From assembly GCF_014697125.1 (NCBI RefSeq), contig NZ_JACJRG010000010.1, forward strand, positions 62,001 through 126,000: DNA of 64,000 nt. Direction: 5' to 3'. The translations under genes and the position numbers were made by a program. Within the stretch, counting starts at the first letter, position 1. Every line of letters starts with the position of its first letter. The notes under the pieces are model-generated. The model worked only from the letters and a program-made list of their open reading frames with translations. It was not told the DNA's origin and made no database searches. Below, piece by piece: positions 1 to 7,872 of the stretch. The stretch comes from Anabaena minutissima FACHB-250. GTDB taxonomy: Bacteria; Cyanobacteriota; Cyanobacteriia; Cyanobacteriales; Nostocaceae.

Positions 1-1042
1 GCGGATCTGGATTAGATGTTTGAGTAGAAAGTGAATTTGGAGCAGGTGCTTGAGTAGCAAGCAAATCTGGTTTAAGTTCAGCAGACAAAATATCCAGAAC
101 TTCTTGAGCAGACTGAGGACGATCTTCCGGTTCGTATTGCAGCATTTTATCTAAAGCCTCGGCAAAATGCTGATCCCTCACCTGTAAATTCTCTTTCAAT
201 TTTGACTTAAACAGCAGCCGATTAGGATTTTTATTTCCTGTTAATAAAGAGAGACAAGTTGTAGCTAAAGCATATAAATCTGATGCAGGGGATAATTTTT
301 CCCCACGGGATTGCTCAGGCGGTGCAAAACGAGCATCTAAGACTATAGATGTTGTATCAACAGGTAATCCTTGTACTATCTGTCTAACTGCACCAAAATC
401 TATTAGATATAACCTCCCATCATAGCTACAGTGCATGATATTGGCAGGCTTGATATCTCTATGTATAACTCCATGAGTACCGTCATAATTATGGATATAC
501 TTTAGTATATTTAGAATTTCCTTGAGAATATTTATAACTTCATCCTCTGTAAATTTTTCCTTCTGCTGGAGTTCTTGATCTAAATTATGTCCTTCGATAT
601 AATCCTGCACCAAATAAAAAAACTTTTGTACACGGCCTATTTCTTCATTAACTTCCTCATGAAAATAATCCCAAAATCTGGGTATCTGTTGATGTCTCAG
701 TTCTTCCAAAGTACTTGCTTCTTCACCAAACTTTTCCTCTATATAGTTCAGTGTTGAAGGAGTTAATATTTGTCCAGGATGATTTATCGGATGTAACTGT
801 TTAATTACACGGATATTACGAGAGAATATCTGATCATTGGCTCTAAGAATATCCTTGGCTTTAAAAGTTCTACCAAATCCGCCACTTCCTAATAAATCTA
901 TAGCTACAAAACGCGCCTGTAAAATCAATGGCATTTTACAATTAACACAACATATTTCTGTCGCAGAGCGTGCAATTAAACATTCATCTGGAATAGTATT
1001 TTCAGGTTTTGTACAACTTGGACGGGTGCAGTAAACTTCCAT
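1..1042 (-). CDS. 4-Cys Ser/Thr protein kinase, truncated by the window edge
   Basis: A minus-strand open frame starts at the ATG at 1042-1040 and runs off the left edge with no stop. The translated N-terminus has a Cys-rich cluster (C5, C10, C21, C31, C32, C35), as in cyanobacterial 4-Cys kinases. It is followed by a glycine loop GSGGFGRTF, the catalytic loop HRDIKPANI, the metal-binding segment LIDFGAVRQ and the activation-segment motif APPEQ. A Pro/Ser/Thr-rich linker begins just before the edge, so the missing part probably holds another domain or a membrane anchor. It should phosphorylate Ser/Thr; the substrate is unknown. Family call is firm; the C-terminal architecture cannot be seen. 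Confidence 0.9.
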   Translation of the reverse strand, partial: MEVYCTRPSCTKPENTIPDECLIARSATEICCVNCKMPLILQARFVAIDLLGSGGFGRTFKAKDILRANDQIFSRNIRVIKQLHPINHPGQILTPSTLNYIEEKFGEEASTLEELRHQQIPRFWDYFHEEVNEEIGRVQKFFYLVQDYIEGHNLDQELQQKEKFTEDEVINILKEILNILKYIHNYDGTHGVIHRDIKPANIMHCSYDGRLYLIDFGAVRQIVQGLPVDTTSIVLDARFAPPEQSRGEKLSPASDLYALATTCLSLLTGNKNPNRLLFKSKLKENLQVRDQHFAEALDKMLQYEPEDRPQSAQEVLDILSAELKPDLLATQAPAPNSLSTQTSNPDP

Positions 1043-1418
1043 TGATTCACCTCTAAATTTAGTTTAATTACACACTGGATAATGAGATATTTTTAAATTC
1101 GTAAACATTGATAGGTTCAGATTTCCGACTTTTTTAATAAATCGAGGAGCTAAATTTATAATTTTTATAGAAGCGGGGATATTAAGCCCAAAAATTACGT
1201 AATGGAAAACTTTGCCGTAGGCTATTACGAATTAGATTGAAGTTACGCCCACTTTTTAGTAAATATTACTTACGTAATAATTCTAGTATAGTTATGATGT
1301 TTTTAACATACTACTAGTAATATTTTTTGCAAAAAATAATAACCTTTGAAAAAATAAAAATTGATGATTTTACAACCCCGACTTTTTTAATCAAATCGGG
1401 GTTCTTACACAATGTTGT
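1043..1418. other. Intergenic region between kinase start and porin end
   Basis: This AT-rich gap holds the upstream region of the kinase (minus strand) and the 3' flank of the porin. The only structure I see is the hairpin at 1374-1403, and a related partial copy near 1125-1150 (CCGACTTTTTTAATAAATCG). No gene is supported here. Confidence 0.6.
1374..1403 (-). terminator. Hairpin downstream of the porin gene
   Basis: AACCCCGA (1374-1381) and TCGGGGTT (1396-1403) form a perfect 8-bp stem with a 14-nt AT-rich loop, 16 bp past the porin stop. It is followed on the minus strand by an A/T-rich stretch rather than a clean U-run, so a Rho-independent terminator is plausible but not certain. Confidence 0.5.
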
Positions 1419-3032
1419 TTATATCTTAAAAGTAGTCCTAATTACTCCCAGAAAAACGTCGCCATTCTGCTCGTTGTGGTTTGGTGATGTCAGCCAAATC
1501 AAACCAGGCGTAATGCTGATTTTGTCGTTGATTTGATACCGATAAAACCCTTCAATGTGAAGTCCCGTATCGGGATCACGACGAGATAAGCCGGATAATT
1601 CGGCTGAAGAACCAGTCAATTTAGGCTGCATCCCCACGATAATTCCGCCCAAATTCCCCTGTTTACCCAAATCAGGAAAGGCTAGAGTCACAGCCCAGTT
1701 CCAAATATCAGCATCACCTTTGACATCGCCAGTTAAAGCCCGCGCATTGGTATAACCTACCCATCCACCAACTTGCAGGCCATTATTAATTTTGACATTC
1801 GTTTCAATCCCATAGGAATTAGAGGAAACTTTTCTACCGCCCAAGTTAGAGGCTAAACTGCCAGTATTATGTCCTAAACCGTTCTCGTTGTAAGCATTGA
1901 CGTAAGTGAAGGCAACTTGGGTAACTTTGTCTTTGGCGTTGGGATAAAATATAATCTGTCCCAATAGACCATATTTACCGTTAAATAGTCCGCTAGTAGG
2001 GTTGTTGGCATTACCGGCTAGATAAAACATCTCTGCTTTGAAATTGCCATTCGGCTTAAAAGTCACACCTACGCCTGTATCTCCACCCAAGCGGTAGATT
2101 GCATTATATCGACCGAAGCGAGAAATAGCAGCATCCCCATCGCTTTGTAGAGGATTAATCACATCCGCATCATCAAAGTAAGTATTAAAACCTGTACCAA
2201 CTAGAACGCTGACTTTCTTACCTATGAGAAAACGATATTCCAGCTTACTGAGGACAACATCATTAGTTGCATCACTACCAGATTGGAAGCTTAAACGAGC
2301 CTCATTTCCCGGTGATATTGGATTAATCACATTACTCGCCTGAAGTCTTACACGTAGCTGATCTTTTCCAGTAAAACTGGTGTCCAAGTTAAGGCGCACC
2401 CGACTAGAAAACGTGAGATTACTTTCATCCCCATTTCCACTACGGCTAGCATCCCCAAAAGCATCTGTCGCAGCAAATATTATCTGACCATTAAGTTTTG
2501 TGGTTGTAGAAAACTGTTGTTGTTCTAGCTGTTGAGTACGTCCTTCCAAAGCATCAACTCTACCCCTCAAGGTAGCAAGTTCTGTAGTGAATTCCTCTTG
2601 CAGCTTTTGCAAAGTTGCCAAATCTTCTTGAGTAACTAAGTCTGTAATCTCAGCACTCAGGCGTTGACTAACTTTGTCTATGCAAGAGTTTAAGGCGGCT
2701 GCAAATTCAAAGCGAGTCATGGCGCGATTTCCTTTGAAAGTCCCATCTGGGTATCCCGCCAGACACCCATAACGCTCAACTAGCGATTGCAATGCTTGAA
2801 ATGCCCAATCAGTGGGTTGCACATCAGAAAGCTGATTCACTGAGGTAACTGGCGCAGCATCTAGTTGAGCATATTGATTAATTTCTGGAAGGGAATTAGT
2901 GCTTTTATCGGTGGTTGAAACTTGTGGGGAATCTTCAGCATTTACCTTTCCCAAAGGAGTTAATCCCAAAAAAATCAATACAGCAACTATGAACTTCAGA
3001 GTATTTATAAAAAAATTTAACATTTTTGTCAT
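1419..3032 (-). CDS. SLH-domain outer-membrane porin (cyanobacterial iron uptake porin / OprB type)
   Basis: This 537-residue protein has a Sec signal peptide (residues about 1-32, ending GKVNA). Next comes one S-layer homology domain (about 65-125: DWAFQALQSLVERYG, then GYPDGTFKGNRAMTRFEFA), which should bind the peptidoglycan-linked polymer. A coiled coil follows (about 135-175, rich in Leu/Gln/Glu: LATLRGRVDALEGRTQQLEQ), then a long beta-strand-rich region typical of OprB-like barrels. This order is the standard layout of major cyanobacterial outer-membrane porins, which pass ions and small solutes, and some family members affect iron uptake. It is monocistronic, with a hairpin after the stop. 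The transported solute is not readable from sequence. Confidence 0.9.
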   Translation of the reverse strand: MTKMLNFFINTLKFIVAVLIFLGLTPLGKVNAEDSPQVSTTDKSTNSLPEINQYAQLDAAPVTSVNQLSDVQPTDWAFQALQSLVERYGCLAGYPDGTFKGNRAMTRFEFAAALNSCIDKVSQRLSAEITDLVTQEDLATLQKLQEEFTTELATLRGRVDALEGRTQQLEQQQFSTTTKLNGQIIFAATDAFGDASRSGNGDESNLTFSSRVRLNLDTSFTGKDQLRVRLQASNVINPISPGNEARLSFQSGSDATNDVVLSKLEYRFLIGKKVSVLVGTGFNTYFDDADVINPLQSDGDAAISRFGRYNAIYRLGGDTGVGVTFKPNGNFKAEMFYLAGNANNPTSGLFNGKYGLLGQIIFYPNAKDKVTQVAFTYVNAYNENGLGHNTGSLASNLGGRKVSSNSYGIETNVKINNGLQVGGWVGYTNARALTGDVKGDADIWNWAVTLAFPDLGKQGNLGGIIVGMQPKLTGSSAELSGLSRRDPDTGLHIEGFYRYQINDKISITPGLIWLTSPNHNEQNGDVFLGVIRTTFKI

Positions 3033-3045
3033 AGCAGTAGTAGTG

Positions 3046-3305
3046 CATCAAGTTTAAATTGATGGATTAGCAAGTTCGTGGTCTTCGCGTAGCGTCTGTC
3101 TTTGCTACGCAACGTGTTGGCGTAGCCTCTCGTTGGCGTAGCCTCTCGAAGAGAAGAGAACGTAGAGAGGAATTTAGTTCTGATTTTTCTAAGAGGAGGT
3201 AGAGAGAGAATTTTCTGGTATCCTTTTCCTGTAAAGAAGCTAACGCAAACACGACTTTCCACGCATCCTTTAAGGACTAAAGTCCTTACTACAAACTATC
3301 AAAAC
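3046..3305. repeat. Composite foldback repeat upstream of the porin gene
   Basis: The left end (CATCAAGTTTAAATTGATGG, then ATTAGCAAGTT) and right end (GGACTAAAGTCCTTACTAC, then AAACTATCAAAAC) match the ends of the element at 10133-10290 read on the other strand. The middle differs: it has two copies of GGCGTAGCCTCTCG (about 3119 and 3135) and a purine-rich stretch, so other repeats seem to have been inserted. The short frames through it (3029-3262) look like repeat translation, not genes. Confidence 0.6.
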
Positions 3306-3478
3306 CAAAGTAACCTTTATTAATACAATATCAGAAGCTTTATCTATTTTACAAATTAAATTTTGCTCATATTATTCAACTTTTAAATTCAAAATATTCA
3401 ATATTTTCATTTTGAAAATTCATTTTATTCAAGATATCATTTAGTTTCAAAATTAAGTTAAGCTCACTAAAAGGAATT
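3306..3478. promoter_or_regulatory. AT-rich upstream region of the STAND ATPase
   Basis: Very AT-rich leader with no clear promoter boxes. An AAGGAA ribosome-binding site lies 2 nt before the ATG at 3479 (AAGGAATTATG), which supports that start. Confidence 0.4.
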
Positions 3479-5833
3479 ATGTCCGGCAAATATATGGACG
3501 CTGAAAAAATATCAAAACTTATAAGAGTGGCAAATATTCGAGTTGTCTCCAAAACAGGAAGACCTTTGACAGATGAGCAAAGGTCTATTCTAGAGCAAGT
3601 TTTACAGGGGAATAGGCTAAAAGATATTCAGATTACAGGATTTGCTGACGGCACTGTACAGCGAGTTTTTTGCCCAAAACTTTGGCAGTTATTATCAGTC
3701 ACGACAGGGCAAAGAATCCGCATCAATACAGTGCTATCAGCGTTAGAAAAATTATCAAAGGAACTGGATAATGAAGGTAAGATTGATACCCCTATAAAAC
3801 TACCTCCAGTACCTTTTTCTATCCCCCCTAAACAGGTACGTCAAAACTTACCTGCGCGTAGTTGTAATACATTTGTTGGGCGAGAAGAAGAAATTATTCG
3901 GCTTTTGAAGTTACTTTCACCCACACATTCAGCACATTTAATTAGCGTTGATGGTATTGGTGGCGTAGGCAAAACAACCCTTGTTTTAGAAGCAGCCTAT
4001 CGCTGTCTGCACGCCAGTGAAAAGCACGAAGCTTTCTTGGGTATGCCTACCTTTGATACTATTATTTTTACCTCAGCCAAACAATCTTACTTGATGCCCT
4101 TTGGTTTACTGCCAAGTTTAGCTCCCAAAAGGACGTTGCAAGATATTTTTCGGCAGATGGCGCGGATATTAGATGAGTTAGATATTACAGGGGTGAGTTT
4201 TGAAGAGCAATTAGAGTTAATTAAAGAAGCCTTATCTTGTCAACGCACATTGCTAATTGTTGATAATTTAGAGACTGTAGAAAATCAGCAGGATATATTG
4301 GCTTTTCTCCATGAATTACCACCAAGTGTAAAAGCGATCATTACTACCCGCGAACAAATTTTGTTTGTCCCCGTGCGGTTAACGTCAATGCCAGAATCAG
4401 ATGGTTTGTGTTTAATTAAGCATGAAGCTCAAGAAAAGGGTGTTTCTCTGAGTGACAAAGATAGTCAAATACTTTATAAAGGAACAGGAGGTATTCCGGT
4501 AGCCATTACCTACTCAATTGGTCAGTTAGCTAACGGCTATTCTATGAAAGAAGTATTGGGAAGAATATCTGAACCGAGGGGAGATGTTGCCCGGTTTTGC
4601 TTTGAAACTTCCGTTAATCCACTTATAGGGAAATCAGCCCATAAGTTACTTATGGCACTAGCACTGTTTCCGATGCCACCTTTACAAGATGCACTCGTAC
4701 AAGTTGCAGTTCCAGAAGTTAACGCCTGTATAACAAATGCAGATTTAGCCCAATTGCGAAACCTTTCATTAGTCAGACAGGACAATAATCGCTACAGTAT
4801 GCTACCACTAACCCGTGAGTATGCCCAAGCTGAACTCAATGCTTACCCTGATTTTGAATGGGAGGCAAGGGAGAGGTGGATTGGTTGGTACTTAAATTTT
4901 TCTCAAGGTTATGCCGGACAAGATGCTAAAGGCTGGCAAGGACAGTTTGATGGTTTAGAAGAGGAGTGGCAAAATTTACAAGCTGCGATTGAGTGGTGTA
5001 TGGTTCAGAGTCGATATGCCGAAATGTGGCAGTTTTGGCAAAATCTAGAGGCTTACACCCATGTGATGGGTAGAAGGGAGAATCGCTTGCGATATTGGGA
5101 CGATCGCCTGACTTGGACAGCATGGCTAATTCAAGCCGCAGAACAACGTGGAGACTGGCAAGTTACAGCCAAAGTCATGGTCGATCGCGCTTGGACTCTC
5201 ACCTCCCTAGGTAGACTCCAGCATTTAGAAGCAGCAGATGAACTATTTACCAAGGCTTGGGAATTACGTCACTATCAAGAAGCCTTATTTATGTTGTGCT
5301 TGGCTAGAAATATCGCCGTGTTACGCATTCAACAGCAAAGGCTGGATGAGGCGCAGACTTGGCTAACTCAAGCCAGGGAGTTACTAGAACAAAAACAGCT
5401 AGATGAAGAGGAGCGATCGCGGCAATTAATCCAAATTCAATATTATCAAGGTGAAATTTTCTTTAAATATAAAAAATATGAACAGGCGAGAATTATTTTT
5501 CAACAAACCCTAGAACTTGCACAACAGATGCGATGGATACGCGCTATCTTCTGTACACAAAATTGGTTGGCTGAAATTGCCATCAAACAAGAAAGATTAG
5601 ATGAAGCCGAACGACTTCTCATGGAAGGACTGCGAGTTGCTGAAGCTAATGAAGACAAAAGTCGCGCTGCATTTTGTCAACGCTCACTATATTCTCTAGC
5701 GAAGGTAAAAGGTAACTTATTTGATGCTCAAAAGTGGGCAAATAAAGCATTAGAGAATTTTGAAAAACTGGGAATGTTAACGGAAATGGAAGAAACAGAA
5801 AATTTGCTACAAACATTAGATATGGAAATTTAA
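3479..5833 (+). CDS. STAND ATPase: VMAP-type N-terminal domain, NB-ARC, TPR repeats
   Basis: This 784-residue protein begins with a domain (about 7-92) that resembles the vWA-MoxR-associated N-terminal HTH domain common in cyanobacteria (MDAEKISKLI..., CPKLWQLLS). The NB-ARC ATPase core follows: Walker A GIGGVGKTT (159-167), Walker B TLLIVDNLE (257-265), AIITTRE and GGIPVA. The C-terminal half is alpha-helical with TPR-like repeats (about 500-780: RRYAEMWQFW, LDEAQTWLTQARELLEQ, YEQARIIFQQTLELAQ). The layout is that of a signal-transducing STAND NTPase, where C-terminal repeats sense a ligand and nucleotide-driven oligomerisation activates the N-terminal effector or adaptor. No nuclease, protease or membrane effector is visible, so the output is unknown. 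It stands alone as a gene. Confidence 0.85.
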   Translation: MSGKYMDAEKISKLIRVANIRVVSKTGRPLTDEQRSILEQVLQGNRLKDIQITGFADGTVQRVFCPKLWQLLSVTTGQRIRINTVLSALEKLSKELDNEGKIDTPIKLPPVPFSIPPKQVRQNLPARSCNTFVGREEEIIRLLKLLSPTHSAHLISVDGIGGVGKTTLVLEAAYRCLHASEKHEAFLGMPTFDTIIFTSAKQSYLMPFGLLPSLAPKRTLQDIFRQMARILDELDITGVSFEEQLELIKEALSCQRTLLIVDNLETVENQQDILAFLHELPPSVKAIITTREQILFVPVRLTSMPESDGLCLIKHEAQEKGVSLSDKDSQILYKGTGGIPVAITYSIGQLANGYSMKEVLGRISEPRGDVARFCFETSVNPLIGKSAHKLLMALALFPMPPLQDALVQVAVPEVNACITNADLAQLRNLSLVRQDNNRYSMLPLTREYAQAELNAYPDFEWEARERWIGWYLNFSQGYAGQDAKGWQGQFDGLEEEWQNLQAAIEWCMVQSRYAEMWQFWQNLEAYTHVMGRRENRLRYWDDRLTWTAWLIQAAEQRGDWQVTAKVMVDRAWTLTSLGRLQHLEAADELFTKAWELRHYQEALFMLCLARNIAVLRIQQQRLDEAQTWLTQARELLEQKQLDEEERSRQLIQIQYYQGEIFFKYKKYEQARIIFQQTLELAQQMRWIRAIFCTQNWLAEIAIKQERLDEAERLLMEGLRVAEANEDKSRAAFCQRSLYSLAKVKGNLFDAQKWANKALENFEKLGMLTEMEETENLLQTLDMEI

Positions 5834-5865
5834 AACCCTCTACCCACAAGGGTAAGGAGTTTGAA

Positions 5866-5890
5866 GGCATGGGTGAGAACCACCCATGCC
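5866..5890 (+). terminator. Hairpin after the STAND ATPase gene
   Basis: GGCATGGGTG (5866-5875) and CACCCATGCC (5881-5890) form a perfect 10-bp stem with a 5-nt loop, 32 bp past the stop. No U-run follows, so this could be a terminator, an RNA-stabilising hairpin, or a dispersed repeat. Confidence 0.5.
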
Positions 5891-5940
5891 AGATTGACAA
5901 GATACCCGACGGGAGCAGAATAGTTCTAGACGCAAGTTAA

Positions 5941-6399
5941 TTATGTATACCTCAAGAGAATTTCACAACAAGCGGGTGGAGAATTCCCCAGAGAATCTTG
6001 CCCAAAATTTAGCTCGAATAGTTCCTGAGTTTGAGCAAAAATTAATTGCCATTCTAAACGTTCATTGTCTCCTCGAAGCCCAAATTCTGGAATGTGGAAA
6101 AGAGAAACATTAAATAGTTTTCGGCAATCTCTTTCAAATTGATCAACATTAGCCATGTGTGCGTGTAAAACCGCATCAATTTCTTGAGTAGGAACTATTC
6201 TCGTATTGGGGTATTTTTGAAGTAACAATAAGAATAGTCCATACTTTCTAATTGCCGATAAAGCTTGGATTATACTGAATTTTTGACTGTGATCAGATTT
6301 GACTAGTCTCAAAAATATTCTTAGCCAGTCAATAAATTTCAATTTCTGCCAAAAATTTGGCTCTACATCATGTGGTGATAATGTGTGAATAAAATACAC
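5941..6399 (-). CDS. Glycine-rich-domain-protein-like (GRDP/DUF1399-like) small protein
   Basis: This 152-residue protein has the hallmark pattern of the GRDP-like family: IDAVLHAHM (the family motif is roughly VDxxWHxHM), then a Tyr/Phe-x-x-x-C segment (FERDCRKLFN) and HIPEFG. The family is known mostly from plants and fungi, with bacterial homologues whose biochemical role is not established. The conserved His residues suggest metal or ligand binding, but that is inference. There is no signal peptide or membrane segment. It is a single gene between repeat-containing gaps, and its function is unknown. Confidence 0.6.
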   Translation of the reverse strand: MYFIHTLSPHDVEPNFWQKLKFIDWLRIFLRLVKSDHSQKFSIIQALSAIRKYGLFLLLLQKYPNTRIVPTQEIDAVLHAHMANVDQFERDCRKLFNVSLFHIPEFGLRGDNERLEWQLIFAQTQELFELNFGQDSLGNSPPACCEILLRYT

Positions 6400-6470
6400 C
6401 TTGCAACTCCTGAAACTAACTCACTATGACTTATTTGTTTTGAGACAACACTACTCAGCTAATAAAATTT

Positions 6471-6570
6471 GTAGGTTTGGTTCAACAGAGTGAAACCTAA
6501 CATTTCCCAGCTTTATTGGGTTAGCCGATGGCAAGCCCCTCCGGGTCTACATTCCTCAACCCAACCTACA
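6471..6570. repeat. Dispersed inverted-repeat element
   Basis: The left end GTAGGTTTGGTTCA and right end TCAACCCAACCTAC are imperfect inverted copies (12 of 14 positions) about 100 bp apart, between two minus-strand genes. This looks like a short non-coding MITE-type repeat. Confidence 0.45.
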
Positions 6571-6618
6571 TCTAACTCACTGTGAATTACTGGTTTTGAG
6601 AGATATTACAGCTATTTA

Positions 6619-7227
6619 TTAATAAACACCAGCATTTGAGTAACGAATCCTTTCAGGATAAACGCGGAAAGAATCAAAGAAATTAGTGGATTCTCTACTA
6701 AATTGATTTGATGTTATGGCTCCTATAAAATAGAGACGCTGATTAACTGCAAAGGCGCGATATTTTCCCAGCGTGCCATCGGCGTGTTGTATGATTAGTT
6801 CTAAGCCGGGATATCCTTCAATTTGATAATTAGTAGTTCTAATCACTAGGCCAGTAAGACCTATAGTTTCCAGCATTGAGCTACGCAAAACTTGCCGAAC
6901 TTGTGAAGGAGTTAACTGAGCCACTGCTGCTGAATCTCTGTGCAGAATCGTGTATGCGGTGTTGGTATTAGAACTTACAGATGTTAATTGATCGTTTGTA
7001 TTGCTTTTGATTCTACCTGGCATCTTAATTGTGAAATCTCTTTCGGGTCCCCAATAGGTATAGTTTTGAGCAATTACATTTGGCTGTTTGGGTATCTGGT
7101 TGCTAGGATTAGTAGTTACTGCGTCGTTTACAGAAATGGATGGCTTAACCAAGGCTGTTGCTGAGTTTTGCATTCCTAAAAACAGTGTTATCGCTGTTAT
7201 CGCCAGGGTTTTTAGAGTAGGTGACAT
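6619..7227 (-). CDS. Secreted protein of unknown function
   Basis: This 202-residue protein has an N-terminal signal peptide (about 1-26: hydrophobic TLAITAITLFLGMQ, cleavage near ATA). The mature part begins with a disordered Asn/Pro-rich region. A compact domain follows (about 57-195), with WGPERDFTIKMPG near its start and FDSFRVYP near its end. That start/end pair recurs in exported cyanobacterial proteins of unknown role and faintly recalls PsbP-like folds, but I cannot support that assignment. It should act in the periplasm or outside the cell. It is monocistronic on the minus strand. Confidence 0.65.
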   Translation of the reverse strand: MSPTLKTLAITAITLFLGMQNSATALVKPSISVNDAVTTNPSNQIPKQPNVIAQNYTYWGPERDFTIKMPGRIKSNTNDQLTSVSSNTNTAYTILHRDSAAVAQLTPSQVRQVLRSSMLETIGLTGLVIRTTNYQIEGYPGLELIIQHADGTLGKYRAFAVNQRLYFIGAITSNQFSRESTNFFDSFRVYPERIRYSNAGVY

Positions 7228-7872
7228 AACCTGATCCTCTTATCCGTGTTAAGTTGATGTTCTGCTGTGCAACTCCTTAGTGGCTTACCCAGTCTCAATA
7301 AGTTGCACCCACATTTCTACTATTTCACATAGAGAAAATGAAGGATAGGATCTGAGAACAGTTCAGTTAATGATCAGAAAAATGTGCAGTTTTTCTGTTT
7401 TAGATCAAATAACAGTTCACTTAAAGATCAGTTTTCCAATAACAGCTCACGACTGCATTGTTTTTGCCTGCTTAAGTTAGTTCAGCCGTGGAAATCACTT
7501 GCATCTGGCTGTATCAAAATTACCAAATTTTAACAAGGTGGGTTTAAATTTAACATCATGCCAGTAACTTATATTTCTATACTTAGTCAATAAAAACCTA
7601 TTTGTACCCGAATAAGTTGATAAACAATCACTATATTGAAATAGTATTGACAAGTTAAACAGCTTAGTTATATTATTATTTTATCAATAAAAATATGGTT
7701 GCTAATATGTAGAGCAATCAGTAAAAAGTAACAAATAAATCAAAATGTTTGATATGTATCCTTTGATAACAGTATACACATATCAATCATAGAATTTTAT
7801 TTGTTTCAATATCAGTTTCCCATTCGTTAATATTGGGGCTAACTTTGGAAAATATGCTCTCCTCACCTCATT
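7228..7872. other. Long divergent intergenic region
   Basis: About 645 bp of AT-rich sequence separate a secreted protein (minus) from a kinase (plus), so promoters for both should lie here. Besides the repeated motifs at 7357-7450 and an AT-rich hairpin (CAGAAAAA 7375-7382 with TTTTTCTG 7390-7397), I see no gene or RNA. Confidence 0.5.
7357..7450. promoter_or_regulatory. Repeated 21-bp motif, possible operator
   Basis: AACAGTTCAGTTAATGATCAG (7357-7376 plus one base) and AACAGTTCACTTAAAGATCA (7411-7430, plus G) are two near-identical copies 54 bp apart. A partial third, AACAGCTCAC, is at 7441-7450. They lie 130-220 bp upstream of the secreted-protein start. Spaced repeats in a divergent promoter region suggest a transcription-factor site, but no known regulator is recognised. 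Confidence 0.35.

Noticed and set aside
1327..1536. Plus-strand gene over the porin end
   Set aside because: It overlaps the porin coding end and its terminator, and has no recognisable domain.
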